Assembly: GCA_022747635.1 (NCBI GenBank)
Contig: JAKTNV010000017.1
Location: forward strand, 310,001 to 374,000
Reading direction: 5' to 3'
DNA from: Hetaerina americana
Lineage: Eukaryota > Arthropoda > Insecta > Odonata > Calopterygidae
Length of the DNA: 64,000 bases
The position numbers were made by a program, and so were the translations under genes. Numbering within the stretch: position 1 is the first letter of the stretch; each line of letters starts with the position of its first letter. Shown piece after piece: positions 37,621 through 50,023 of the stretch. Below the pieces are notes generated by a model. The model was not told where the DNA came from. It did no database searches and worked only from the letters and a program-made list of their open reading frames with translations.

Positions 37621-38834
37621 GTCAATATATAAGATTATTCCAGGTAATCCTTTCATTTACCAACCAGCAAATGCGTATGCAAGGTACCTCAATGATTGAA
37701 AAACATCCTACATTTAACCCGAAACACAATATAATTGGAATCTATTCTAAATGACAAGAGCCTTAAAGTGAGTTGGGTTCTTAAATCATTTAAAATGCAC
37801 ATTCCAGTACTGATAGAATTTGGTGTTTAGGTGCTCCAATGGCAAAGAATATATCACATTATCTATCTAAATTCATTTACCTTTAAGAATTTGATCTTTC
37901 AGTCACCAAATTAGCCCACACTGGATTTTGGCTAATGAAATACTAAGTGAACATTTAAAAAAAAAAAAGTATTCATGTGTAATTTCAAAGCAGCTGTGGG
38001 CAAAACCATATACTGTAGGCAACACATTGGCACTTTGAACCCATATGAGTGTCAATGATGTCAAAGTACTTCACAAAATCATCCTATATCAAAATTTGGC
38101 TAGTTGAAATAGAATATGCCAATTGCGGCAACATTTTGAATAAGTGTTTATCTTGATATTCATCAAATTAAATTTCAAGGGTAAAAATGTCAGTTAAAGA
38201 TTATGAATACTCAAGAAAACTATCCATCAACACAATCCCTGAAAATGTCAAAAATATTAGTCAAATTGCTCCATGGGATAATCTCTTATCATTCATGAAA
38301 TCTGCAACAAGGTTGGGATCACTTATGAACCCTACTAGATAAACCTTTACGGACTATTTGGGCATGCATTAAGTCATTTGGAAGTTCACCGGTATCCCCA
38401 GCCTCCCAAAAAAAAGAGGTGCCATCTATCTCAATGGGTAATAGGAGCTTTGACAAACATTAAATGGGTACAAAACTTTCATCAGCAGGCTCATCACAGG
38501 TAACAAAAGCCACTTGCGCCTTTGCCTTGTGCCCAAAAATTAAGTTGAACTTCCAGAGGTGATTTTTGACACTATGGAGGAAATTCAGAATAACCACAAA
38601 TGGTTCCAGACTGCCTTCAACTAAAGAACTTCCTGGGAGCATGCAATGGATGGCAGGAGCACTGAGATCAATGCATAACGTCATTGCTTTGAAGGGGATA
38701 GAGGTCAAATATAAAATGAGTAAGCCTAAAATCTTCTGTGGTACAGACTGAAAACTATTTCCTACTGCCTCATAGTTTGGCAAGAATGGACACCAAAACA
38801 ACCACAAAATGACATAAAAATAGGGGATCGGCAA
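37621..38834. other. Intergenic with an unexplained overlapping frame pair
   Basis: 38460-38858 is open for 132 codons on the minus strand and 38566-38751 for 61 on the plus strand. Composition is less AT-rich than around. Neither translation was recognised. Confidence 0.35.
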
Positions 38835-39060
38835 ATACAGAGGAACCTCTCTTAACAATACATCGATTAAGAGACCAACTCTCTAAAATACCGGTAGTGC
38901 ATAGAGCCAACTGTAATTTCTATTTGTTTTATTTGTAATTGATAACTCCACTCAATGACCACCATGACCAACAATAACTAACTCAATAGGGAAGTCCCTC
39001 TTTTTAGCAACTGAAACTATCATATATTTTACCAACTGCTAGGAAACAGTCCTCTCTCAA
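38835..39060. repeat. Possible pogo/Tigger-type terminal region
   Basis: The stretch cagaggaacctctcttaac, followed by gattaagagaccaactctct, resembles the terminal inverted repeat style of pogo/Tigger elements (CAG...AACCTC...TTAA). The matching far end was not located. It may belong to the same family as the transposase remnant at 45395. Confidence 0.35.
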
Positions 39061-39644
39061 GGGAAGCATCCTTGGAAAATATTATCGAATAAGGCAATTA
39101 GTCTCCCAAAAGCGCCCACACCCCTCTTACCTTGGCTCTCAAGAGATCAAACAATATTATTAATAAAAGGAATTTTAAAATTTAAGTGTAATAGTATGTA
39201 TAAATATCAAAATAACAAGAACTGTACTGTGATTTTATGGCAAAAAAGCATAAAGGAATTAATTTGGCAGAGTTTTTTAAAGTTGTATGGCCCACAAAAA
39301 TGTCAAAAATGGAGCTTTAACGAATAAAAAAAAGCATTTGAAATTGGTTCCAAATAATCAGGAGTCAAAGATTTTATTGCAAGTCTTATGGATTTCTTGT
39401 GCAGTGTACTATTTACTGCCAGGCATTTTGCAGAGAATAACTGTTTCTGTCATCATGGAGAAAACAAAATATCACTTAAGATTGGAAAGCCCTTCAGCTG
39501 AGGTATTTCAATTCCAAAATCGAGGGTAAAGATTATCTCCTGGTATGTTAAATTCACAATTACATACATAGGTATGCCAAAATATAGTTTAGAGATGACT
39601 TCAATGCAAAGTAATACTACATGACAAGCCACAACTTTCTACTA

Positions 39645-39685
39645 ACTACCGGTTAAGGTAGTTTTTGGATGGACACACTTTCATA
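39645..39685 (-). mobile_element. Terminal stub of the RTE-like LINE
   Basis: Only the 3' end motif (ctaccggttaaggtagtttt then tggatggac) is present, matching the start of the copy at 41770. It may be a very short 5'-truncated insertion on the minus strand. Confidence 0.5.
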
Positions 39686-40329
39686 GAATCCTTAAACATT
39701 CCCAGGACATAATTTCAAAGTATGATTTACAGCAGTGGTAATCCCACATCAAATGTCAAGATGCATGTAAAGGTTAAACATTCAATGTTACTAATGGGGA
39801 AATAACATACCTGTAAATTTGCTTTACTCATCAGCAGAACTGTTGAATTCGCAAATGCTTAACTACAAGCCCATTCATAATTTCCTAATCCAAGGTGCAT
39901 TTCCAACATGGATGAGGTACATTTACAGTTCATAGTTTCGAATGAAGTTGCCTATTTTGAAAATATACTGGAATAAGATAAATTTTACTTAAATACATTT
40001 TAGGTTCAAGCAAAACCCAATTTGAAATTCATGCCAAACGAACTAGCTAACTACCTCACAACCTATAAAAAAATAACTTCTCATACTTCCGAGAACAAAA
40101 TTTCCATCCAAATTGATGGATAGAGGCAATGTTAAAGAGAACCAGTACATTTAACCTTCCACATATCTCACACAGTTATTGGACAAGATCTTGGTTGTGT
40201 TGTTAACAACAGGAAACCTGGCATCCACATACAAAAGCAAGAATCACTACGCATAAAATATGTACATAAAAAAATTAAGACTTCAGTAATAAAGGTAAAA
40301 GTTATAGGCTCTGGGAGCCCAAACATCAC

Positions 40330-40335
40330 TTTATT
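40330..40335 (-). terminator. RWDD1 poly(A) signal
   Basis: AATAAA on the minus strand about 107 bp after the RWDD1 stop. Confidence 0.55.
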
Positions 40336-40441
40336 TACACATTCAATCCAGACACTCATATTATCAAGTATCCCGAAACATCTGCACGCACACACACATA
40401 AACACACCTTAACAAAGCATTCAGTGAAACAGTATTGAAAC

Positions 40442-43400
40442 TCAAGAGCTGTCCTCATCTTCCAAATCCAGGTCTTCATTGTCAATGTCCAACTCATCAA
40501 GTTCTTGAAACAAAGACTCATCCACCTTGACAGCTTCATCACCTGAAACAATTTAAAATGCATACAATATGAATGCATTGCATATCATTAGTACAGTTTC
40601 CCCAATTTTCAGCCTGATTTATAACATTAGGCACATTCCATGGAGACTTTATCTCCCTTGGCAAGAATCACTGGTTAACTCTACATAGTGATTCAATTGG
40701 TCTTAGGATATGCAATAAAAGGGAAAAATTACCTTTCCAAGTTGAGGTTGACCATTTGATTACATTTCAGAGATTTGAATTGAGCCACTGCTAACTTGAG
40801 ATGGTATGACAGGTATAGGCACTGGTGTTTATATGATTGGGTAGGTATAGTTTTTTTGATACTCACTTTCTGCATATGATGTTATTGGGATGTGTATTTT
40901 GCATGCAAAACCCAAGGTAAAAATGTGAGAAACTTTTTCAAGGGAGGCAGACTCAACAAGGTTTTATTCTTTGTGCAAGATTACCTTCTCTTGCCACAGC
41001 CTATGGTGTAATCTTCAAATTATGTAAATGTTTATGGGTGTGACATAGGCCATTATATAAAATCATGATATTTTCCTCAATTTTCAGTCAATATAATCGT
41101 GAGACCTAACAATCTAAGGAAAATGTTAAGTAATTAATCTTAGGCTCCAATGGAAGTACTTACTGATATGTCAATACGGTATGCAAAACCTGTAGTAAAA
41201 ATTCTTCACAATATTGAAAGAATAAAATTATGAAGTGAAAAAATATGCACTTCTCCCTGAAATAGCATTCTATTTCCTGGAGTAGCCTATGCCTCAGCTA
41301 TTTGTAACTTTACCATCAGTTTCTCAGTTTTCAATCCCCAGGGCCAGTGGCCGAGTCATTGATCTCATTTATTTTTCTTCCCTGAACATCTTTGGAGGTC
41401 CAGGTGTCCCTGGGATTATGATATGCCATGCCTGGCTGGTTATCGGGTTTCAGAGGAGTCGAACTACCAGAATGGATACAATTCTTATGGCTGAGATAGG
41501 ACTTGAGCCCATAACCTTTGGACTAGAAGGTGGACACATTACTCAACAGACTAGGCCATCTGGCAAAATGAAATGCATGCAATTATGCACAAACTAGCAA
41601 TATCAGCATGAATAAAGACAAAACTATCATTTTTTTCAAACTTGACAATAGGGAATCTAATATAAGCGATTCCCAACGCTACCAGAAATTATTAAGATTA
41701 GGGTCATATGATTCATGATGGTTTATGGTGCTACAGAGGAATATCACATTGTGAATAGTTGTTTATCATTAGGTAATCTACCGGTTAAGGTAGGTTTTGG
41801 ATGGACACAACTACCAAATAAATATATTTTTCTTCCAAAAAAATACTACCCAACATCATACTCGACAACAAGCCCCTCTTTATCTCTGCGTACTTCCTTC
41901 CTCCCTTCATCCCGTCCAACATCCCTATCCTATTCCTGCCCCTTCCTTGATTGCCAGGGACTCACTCTCTCTATCAGCCTTCAACATCCCATTGCTAATC
42001 TATATGCCCTTCATCCATTTTTCCTGTTTTCTAACAGTTTATTTGTTTTTCTTGCTATCCATTTCCCCTTCTATACCTACATTTCAAAAGCCTCCAATCT
42101 ATGTCCATCGTCCAGATTCAGGGACCATGTTTCCACGCTGTTCATAACTACACTTCATATCAAAGTTTTAACGAGCCTTTCCTTAACATACTTACTCAAC
42201 ATTCCAGTCATCAATTCCCTCCTTGTCAAAGCCTCTTTACCTAGTGTAATTCTTCTCCTCACGTCCCCACTACTTAGACCATTTTGGTCCTAAACACTTC
42301 CGAGATACGTAAACTTCCACTTGCAGTATACCTGGACCTAAGCTATCTTTATCTAGGTCATATTCTCTTTCCATGTCTAACCTTGCTAGCCTAATTTCTT
42401 AACCATACAGTTCTATATATTCCTTCCATCTCTCATGGATCTTTTCTGTGTCAACTATTATTTTACCCAACTTATCACTAACTGTTAACACAAATCTTCC
42501 CTTTTTACCTCCTGATAGTGTTTCGACCTTCTTGCATAGCACACCAATTTCACCCTTCCTCTGCAAATTTTCCATATCCTTGCACTGCGTATTCCACCGC
42601 ACTTCTTTTGCCTTATTTGCTACCCATCTCAATTAATCATTTAACTCTTTGTACTGCCTTCTGCCTAACTCTGTGTTTACATTCTACCGTATCCTTCTCT
42701 CATCTATCTTTCTTATCAACTCATCCATGAATTCCGTGTCCTTCTCCGATTAATGGTTTCAGTTTCCCATTACAGTTTCTTTTGGGGCTTTCAATATCCC
42801 TTTTTTTAATATATTTCCATTTTTCCTTGATAGCACTCAGCTTTTATTCCTAATCCATGATTTCCTCTAAAGCCTGCTGGTACTACTTCCTTCCATTTCA
42901 CTTCGCAGAGACCTATAATATCCTAAAATATATTTCCTCTTTCCATCTCTAACTTTATATTCTATAATTTTCTTGTCCTCAACATTGTCCTAAAATTCTA
43001 AGTTCCCATTCTAATTAATTTGGTCTTCTTCCTCTGTGTCTTCTGTCCTGCTGCTGTCAGTTTTGCTATGCAAGACTTTCTTGAGATGATGACCAAGCTA
43101 TGCTTGCCTCTCTTGCTACTAAGCACGACACACAGCCAATTGGGCTGAGTCCCATAGATGCAAGGAGTAATATTCTCCATACTGTCCATCACACAAGTCT
43201 TGAGAATAATAATTGAGGTGGTATCCCGTAGCCTTCCACAAAAGTGTTTTTAATGCGACACCATCACTCAATGGCCACCTCAATAGGGTCAGATGCCTTT
43301 GCAGCCACCTTACTGAGAGACAGATGCTGCGCGGACTATCTTTTGCTTGAATCCTAACCTTTGACCTATTTGGAATAGGTGACCCCACCAGGAGCAATTA

Positions 43401-46400
43401 TCATTGTTCCCAACAATACAGCTCCAGGGGTCATTTGAAAGCACAAGCCCCTACGCCTTGTCATGTTTAGTTTCCATGGGAGGGAGCTAGAGCCTAAAAA
43501 TAGGGCATTTGCTCTTTTCTTTTGTATTTTTGCTGTTTAAAAAATTCTATTTTCATAGGCTTTATTTTTTCTAAACCATATTGGCAAGAAACAGCGTCAC
43601 AATGTCCCCAGCATAATAAAGAATGACTGAATGGTGTACAGGGGTTGTGCTAAAATTTCATTACTGCACCTACAGCGAAGAGCATAAGGATTGTGAAATA
43701 TACTGAAAAGTGGTACAAAACTGTAGCCAAGCTTGAGTATTAAACTAGTAACCTATTACTCTCTTTTTGAATATAATTTGAAACCTCGAGAGATTTACTA
43801 TGATTCTGAGTTTCATTTCAACATCAATGAGAAAAAAGTTTTGCATCAATCCTTTTATGGTAATTTGAGGTCCTGATGCCTTCTCATTGCATCAGCATTG
43901 CTGTAGTTTCCATCTGAACATGCACTAAATTTTTCACATTTATGAATCAACTAGATGTATCTTTGTTTAATTTAATACTACCTTACTTGCCTGAGTTTCC
44001 CAGTATAACTAATATTCATAATACATACCTTCCTCAAGAAATTTCAAATCAGACTGATCCAGAGTTTTATCAGCCATAAACAACTGTTTGCCAGTTAATT
44101 TCTTGAGATCTCTTTCATCCTTATCTGTCTTCTTCAGAAGGCGCCTTTCCAGATCGAATGCTGTTTTCCAAGCTAAGAAGGACTCAACAGTAACATGGGT
44201 TCCTTCAATTCTTTTCTGTAAACAGTAAAATAAATAATGAGAAATTATAGGATGGAAAATAACTTTGATAATTATGCACAAGTCAGCTCAAATAATGAAT
44301 TTATCAGCATTAAGAAACTCTAAAACTTTTGGAAATCCAGTATACTCTCAGGACATAAATATATCCATTAGATGTCATCTTCTTTTCAATGGACATGTCA
44401 CAAGCATTGCCTAAAAGGCATAAACAGAAGTTGGCTGATACCTCTCCAAGCTAAAATATATCAGACCCAAGCACATAATGATTTATTATGATCACACATT
44501 TTTTCCAAAATGTCACCCATGGGTCTTATATGCAAATGTGAGGTATTTCAAGGATTAATGATATCTCTAACACTCACTATAGCAGGCTAATTTTTACCCC
44601 ATGAGGTCAGCAGAAACAGCTAACATCAACTCAAAAATAATACTTCTGTTTACAAACAGTGACACACATAATTCTACAATGATGGACCCTATTTCATATG
44701 AACACTTTAGCTTAGGAACACAGACATCTTTTTTTGAAATACTTCTCATCCTAAACAGAAACCTTTATGATGGCTTTTGCATTCCCAGAATCAGAGGGTA
44801 ATTTATTTTTTTGAAGAGAGAATTCATGTATACTCAAGAGGTTTAATTGAAGTGGTTGAAACTAATAAACCAGAAAAGAAAAACAGATAAGATAACAGCC
44901 CTTGAGTGAGGGATAAATGAAAGAATGACTACTGAGTGGACTCTTTGAAATGATAATCCCAAAAATTGAATGCTAGTAATTTAAACTGCTGACATATTAA
45001 AACAAATAGAAAACATTATAAATCGCAAACCATAATGACAGTGCAAAGAAAGTCCTTCGTTTGAGGAAAAGAACTGCCTCAGTTACTTTCAAGTGGTTCA
45101 CTAAAATCAGAGCAAATCATATGCTTATCTCCAATCTGTTCTTTTGACAAAAAGCACTGGAAGTCTCCGATTGGACGATTTAACACCACAAATGGATGGT
45201 TAGAGAAATTTAGAATATGGCATTACACATCATGTTCAAATCTGAGTGAAGGGAGGCTGCTAATGGGTATCAAAATGGTGTTATCTACATCTACATAATA
45301 CCCCGCAAGCCGCCGCAAGGGCGTGTGGCGGGGGTTTTAGGTCACCAACTGTAAAAAGGAACAATACCACATGGAAAATTAGAGAAATTTAGTTATTGGC
45401 TGGAATAATGTTATCGGCTGTGTTGACAGGCTACCTGGATTTATAGAACAATATGAACCTATGAATGTCTTCATTGCAGATAGAATGGGATTGCTCTTTA
45501 GGGCTTTACCTAACAAAACTTTGGCCCAAAAATCTGAACATTGTTCAAGTGGGAAGGCATTGAAGAAGTGGTCAACCATTTGCTATGCTCAAGCATTACT
45601 GGTGAGTTTGCAAGGTCACTGGTGATTTAAAAAGATGAAAATCCAATTACTTCAAAGGAGCATTTAAAGGAAAATGCTCTGTTAATTGGAAATGCAATAG
45701 GAAAGTCTGGATGACTACAACTAATAGATAAAAAATGGGAGGGAAATTTATTTCAAGGTTTGCTGCCAGAGCTCAATATCATACTATTTGAATAAAAGAA
45801 CATCACTCATTTTTCCCTGCAAACACAGCATGTGTATCACAGTCTATGGGTAAGTGGGGGATTATGAATAACGATGAATTACAAATCCATTCCTTTTGAA
45901 ATTCATACACAAAATCAAACATGAGCACTCTCAAAATTGATGGGAGTCCTTTCAATCAATGTTCTTGATGAGACATTTTGGATAGATCAAACAATCAAAA
46001 ATATTGGGTGAATTCTTCTCGGGTCTTCCAACGGGTCAATGGCTCCATAGCTGCCGACGTTTCGATTCCCAACTCGGTCATCGTCATCAGGGCTGATTGC
46101 CGTTTCACCAAAAAGTTTCAAATATATTTACCCGCCTCAAAAATATTGCAAAATATACAGTGCCTTTTAGTTTCATCAAAGCGGTATTTCCTAACATGGA
46201 GCTAATAATGGCAATGGAAGACACACCTTAAGAATTAGAAAATTTGAGGCAGGCAAAAATGTAGATTGTGTCCCCATGGATTTAAAGCTGTTGATGTAAG
46301 GAATTAAGGGAAAGTAACGGTGAAATTTTTAAAATTTGGGTATGAAGAGTGAATATGTGATGGGAGTTGATAGTGAACCTGAGCCTTCAGCTGAATAATT

Positions 46401-49096
46401 AATGGTCAGATCATATGCTGAGGCTTTGTTAAGTAGAGCTATTAAGGAAATGAATTTCAGGAGGCAATGTGATGCCTTAATTATTTTAATTGATTTGAAA
46501 TTGAATTTTGTGGAATTTGTATTAAAATGAAACCAAAATCAATGATTTACGGACAATATATACAAATAATAGTTACTTTCTTCTGAAAGATTTGAGCTTT
46601 ACATAATTAATGATTTGGTACACACTATTTATTCTTATTAACTTTAACTTCAATCAACTGATCATCTCCAAATTCACACAATAATTTTTTTTTTGGCCTT
46701 AAATTCATACAATATACATCCTTCAATTGTATGTACACACAGAGAACCGTGTGTAGGCTATCAGTCTCACATGTAACTTAAGGACACCTCTCACGTAAGA
46801 ATATTCATAAGGACCACTACTTTCTGAAAGTTGGAGATCCCACTGTATTTACCTATGCTATCATTAGTATTGCTATTACCAGAACTAAGCATAATGGATG
46901 CACTAAGGTGAAGAGTGCCGTACTTAAGAATATTTTCTTCCTAAATATATCCTTCAGAAATGGAGGTGCATCTAATATGTCTGTGGTTTGTGTATGCCAT
47001 CCAATATGCACCCAATTTGCCCCGTCCCAGTTAAATCTTAAGAATCATTTCAATCCATATCCTTTAATGCTCCATCCATCACATTTTCCATCATATTAGT
47101 TTCTCACCTAAGAGTATTAGCCAGCTCTTTGTACTTTCTTCCTCCCAAGTCTGTTTACAATCTCCATTTTCCTTCTCTTCCGTATTCCCCTAACATTATC
47201 TTCTGTCATGGTTTCCGTGAAAAATCTGGAGAACAAACTTTTCAATTCTAACTACCTTTATCTAAAAACATCTTTGGTTATTTATGATACATGTATGAGA
47301 TGATCTGCCTATGAACAGGAAGTGAAAGGCAACTCAACCAATTTTTAAAATTACTGAATTCCTTCCATCATCTACTCAGATTTGCAGTCTACATGGAATC
47401 TAGTTTAACTTAAAAAAATTAAACTTTCTGGATCAGACAATAAGTGATGTAAGCTCCTTTACATTATGAAAATTTCATATTATTTATGCAAGATAATCCC
47501 CAATGATCATTTTAACAACAGTGATTATAACCCAATAGAAATTCCCTTTAAATTCGTAGAACCTACATATTACTCTGGAAAAAATTAAGATGAATTTATA
47601 GGAATTTAGAAGAATAAAAATCAAAAGAGTAACTGTAATTGTTTTTACATGGGCTGAACCGGTAGGAAGTTTTTAAACAATGGGTTTTGGGACATTTTAA
47701 GTGTGTTCGAAATCATGTAAATAATTCATTATTTGTTGGACAACGTGCAGGATTCTGATTTCCTTGCAGTAACGTTGCATATTTTGTAATTAAGGTAAAA
47801 AACTGGATTTTTTAGCACAATACAAGATTTTTGAATCATACAAGATTTTTGAATCATACAAGAATTTAAAAAACTTAAGTGACAATTCCGCCAAACCAAA
47901 CACCACATTCTAAGATCTCTGTGCTCTCTTCCCCTAAACCTCTATCCATTTCCGCCGCAACCCTCATTGAATACCAGGGAGTTGATCTTTGTTTAACCAT
48001 ACAAGCAACATTTTGACAGTCTCAGAATCTAAATTCATTTTTCACGCACCAGCAGGCTCGTTAAGCCAGTAACTTAAGTAACAATTTACCCTTAAAGACA
48101 AAAACAATCAGATAGCAAGCGTGTGACTTGGAGTTGATTCGCGTCGATCGGGCGAAAGACCAATAATGTAACAATGGTATTTGCAAAGTAACTGTATTTT
48201 TGCGTATTGTGACCCCGATAGCAATGTTCTATGATTAAAGCAATGAACTAAATCCCAAATTGCTCAACCGCGCCGATTTTCATTCCTAAATTGGGTATTT
48301 CAATTACATTTTTCTATCTAATTACATAAAACCCCATTTTTAGTGAATGCTGACTCCATTGAAACTTATAGCTTATTAAAATTGATTTACTACCGTGTCC
48401 ACAGTCGAACTACTAACAATTATGGGTGCACAAAGGATGCCATAGTGTTGGGCATAATCATCAAGGCATTCATATGAATATCCATACAAAATTTTAATGT
48501 CTACTTGCCATTTCAGCTTCCTCATCTTCTTTCAGCTTTCTAGATATAGCTTCTTCTTTCTCTCGACGAATGTCATCCCATTTTAAATTAAGCCATTCCT
48601 GCGCAGCAGAAACCAAGGTAAAAACCATAACCATACCCACATTTTCTTCGGCCTGACAATGGAATATAGTTTATAGCGCATTAGACAAATCATGAAGTGA
48701 ATTGTGGCAGCGAACGCACACTATACCAAAACGTTTACAAACCTGTTCCAATATATGCTGGTTTAAAAGTAACTCATCATCTTCCTCAAAATTAACCCTA
48801 TCCAGAATTTCAACCTCTGGAACTGTTTCAGGATACGTTGGAGTATAGGAGAATTTTAAAGAACAGGCAAGCCCATTTTCTGAGTCCGGCTCATATTCTT
48901 CGGATTTTATCGGAATTATGAATTTGTAGTTAGGCTCTGTTGATAAGACTATTGACGATATGTAAATATATACACTTCTTGCATTGAATAAATAGTATGT
49001 CTGTTACATTTTAACTGAAAACTTACCTTCCATGTCACCACAATAAATAGAATCCAGAGCCTCTATTTCATTGCTCTGTTCCTCCATGTAATCCAT
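40442..49096 (-). CDS. RWDD1: RWD domain-containing protein 1 (5 coding exons)
   Basis: RWDD1/DFRP2 family: a cytosolic RWD-domain protein that in other eukaryotes binds and stabilises the DRG2 GTPase. Coding exons in transcript order: 49027-49096, 48743-48948, 48509-48652, 44029-44215, 40442-40542; phases agree and give 235 aa (human 243). The N-terminus MDYMEEQSNEIEALDSIYCG is the RWD start; YPETVPEVEIL carries the conserved YP-x-x-x-P element. QAEENVGMVMVFTLVSAAQE ends the RWD fold, a charged helix EKEEAISRKLKEDEEAE follows, then EGTHVTVESFLAWKTAF and LTGKQLFMADKTLDQSDLKF, and an acidic tail ending EDEDSS. Intron 3 begins with GC (gcaagt), an apparent GC-AG intron; no GT donor there keeps the frame. 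Introns 3 (4.3 kb) and 4 (3.5 kb) are loaded with repeats. A tttatt at 40330-40335 is a likely poly(A) signal on the minus strand. Confidence 0.94.
41320..41565 (-). mobile_element. tRNA-derived SINE in RWDD1 intron 4
   Basis: Read on the minus strand, it starts near 41564 with gccagatggcctagtctg (box A-like TGGCCTAGTC) and has a box B-like GGGCTCAAGTCC at 41499-41510, the spacing of an RNA polymerase III internal promoter. The rest (to about 41325) is an unrelated body with a cagggacacctggacctc stretch. No tRNA cloverleaf is intact. Confidence 0.6.
41770..43487 (-). mobile_element. Internally deleted copy of the RTE-like LINE in RWDD1 intron 4
   Basis: Read on the minus strand, the right end (near 43440-43487) matches the 5' region of the 12493 element, 42998-43192 matches the N-terminus (KLTAAGQKTQRKKTKLIRMG), and 42399-42730 matches the linker (WWKTQC-like RWNTQCKDMENLQRKGEIG, GGKKGRFVLTVSDKLGKII). 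At about 42315 it jumps directly to the region near FTYLGSVLD in the RT, so most of the RT (motifs A to C) is missing. 41770-42300 matches the C-terminal region and the 3' end (ggttttggatgga). It is in the same orientation as RWDD1. Stops are frequent, so it is old. Confidence 0.82.
45288..45345 (-). mobile_element. 3' tail of a CR1/Jockey-like LINE
   Basis: The plus strand reads catctacataataccccgc and then gcgtgtggcggggg; reversed, it is a GC-rich hairpin-forming 3' end followed by a short (TGTAGA) repeat. The same type of 3' end closes the fragment at 11280. It sits in RWDD1 intron 3 directly before a pogo-like transposase remnant. Confidence 0.5.
45395..45640 (+). pseudogene. pogo/Tigger-like transposase remnant
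   Basis: The plus strand encodes, with some decay, GWNNVIGCVDRLPGFIEQYE and PMNVFIADRMGLLFRALPNK followed by TLAQKSEHCSSGKALKKWST. This matches the catalytic core of pogo/Tigger (DDE_1) transposases, where the usual form is N-x-DETGLF...LPxKTLA..GE...GGK. The catalytic DE pair reads DR here (IADRMGL), so it would be inactive. It is in RWDD1 intron 3, on the opposite strand to the gene. The flanks show no clear inverted repeats. Confidence 0.65.
46053..46090 (-). ncRNA. Hammerhead-like motif in RWDD1 intron 3 (uncertain)
   Basis: On the minus strand: CTGATGA (46084-46090), a base, GAT...ATC outer stem, then GAAACGTC (46056-46063). The order of elements is the same as at 24845. RWDD1 is transcribed in this direction, so the motif would be in its pre-mRNA. 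Confidence 0.35.
47100..47235 (-). mobile_element. Linker-region fragment of the RTE-like LINE in RWDD1 intron 3
   Basis: Blocks ctctttgtactttcttcctc, ccttctcttccgtattcc and ctgtcatggtttccgtg follow the same order as 42645-42770 in the larger minus-strand copy (the linker between endonuclease and RT). No tail or coding frame is left. Confidence 0.5.
47821..47864. repeat. 18-bp tandem repeat
   Basis: tacaagatttttgaatca twice plus a partial third unit, in RWDD1 intron 3. Confidence 0.9.
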
Positions 49097-50023
49097 TTGA
49101 AAATTAAATTATCAGCCAGAGTTATATTTGATTATAGGTGAATATGATTGCCAGATACAAACGACTTTTCCTTAATTTTTAACTACCACCACATGGTTAT
49201 TCGATTTTAATGCAACACAGCCCTTCTTTTGTCCCTCCCCCTACTGTACGTGTTTGACCATAGACCATAGATTCCTATTGGGGTGGTGTGAGTTGAGGAT
49301 GTTGCATGCACCAGATAGCGCTGCAACCGCCTTTTGCAAATATTTCTTCTAATACTTATCCCCAAGTTAATTCTTAATTCTTGCAACGAAGATTCTTCAA
49401 TGATTATATGAATTAAATACTTAATTTTTTAAGTTATCATAATGGTGGTAGCTATCACTTCATGAGGTATCTGTACATCCAAGTTCATATCCTCGAAGTG
49501 AGAACGAAAATCTTTGTTGTTTGCGTCATGAAAACTAAAAATAAAGGAATGTGAAGCGCTAATTACATGAATGCCTTGAAATGTTCAATACTACGAGTAA
49601 GAAAATTTTTCAAAATATTTTAGTAAAGAAAGTCCCTCTACACATGGATAGAAACACCATGTTTCTAAATTATGTAAGTGGGATGACTACATTTTTCGAA
49701 TCGTCTGTCCACGTTTCACCCATGTCCACTATAAAAATAACAATTGACGTACCAATCCGTGTTTGTTTTGATTGGAGTGTGAAGAAAACGGCGATTAATT
49801 GAACGTGAATTAACATATCTTCCAGGCATCGTCACTACGACAATTTAAAAATGTGAAAAAATAAAGGTTGACTTTAAAAGTATTTAAACTTGGATATAAT
49901 ATATCATAACATCCTCTTTCGCAATAAGGTATGAGAACGATTCTGTGCTAAATGGTCAAATCCCCCCCGCCAGTGGTGGGACGTTATTTATTTAAGCTTT
50001 CTAGACACTTTTAATTCAGGAAA
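49097..50023. promoter_or_regulatory. RWDD1/PPOX head-to-head intergenic region
   Basis: 927 bp between two divergent start codons, so both promoters must lie here or in 5' UTR introns. No TATA box or known operator is convincing. A short open frame at 49581-49802 has no recognisable homology. Confidence 0.5.

Noticed and set aside
41715..42293. 192-codon plus-strand frame
   Set aside because: Antisense of the RTE-like C-terminal region; the same kind of frame appears at 37255 and 15388 opposite other copies.
46908..47099. 63-codon plus-strand frame
   Set aside because: Antisense filler near an RTE relic, no family resemblance.
48501..48506. GT donor four bases downstream of the RWDD1 exon 3 end
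   Set aside because: Using gtagac instead of gcaagt shifts the reading frame and destroys the match in exon 4.
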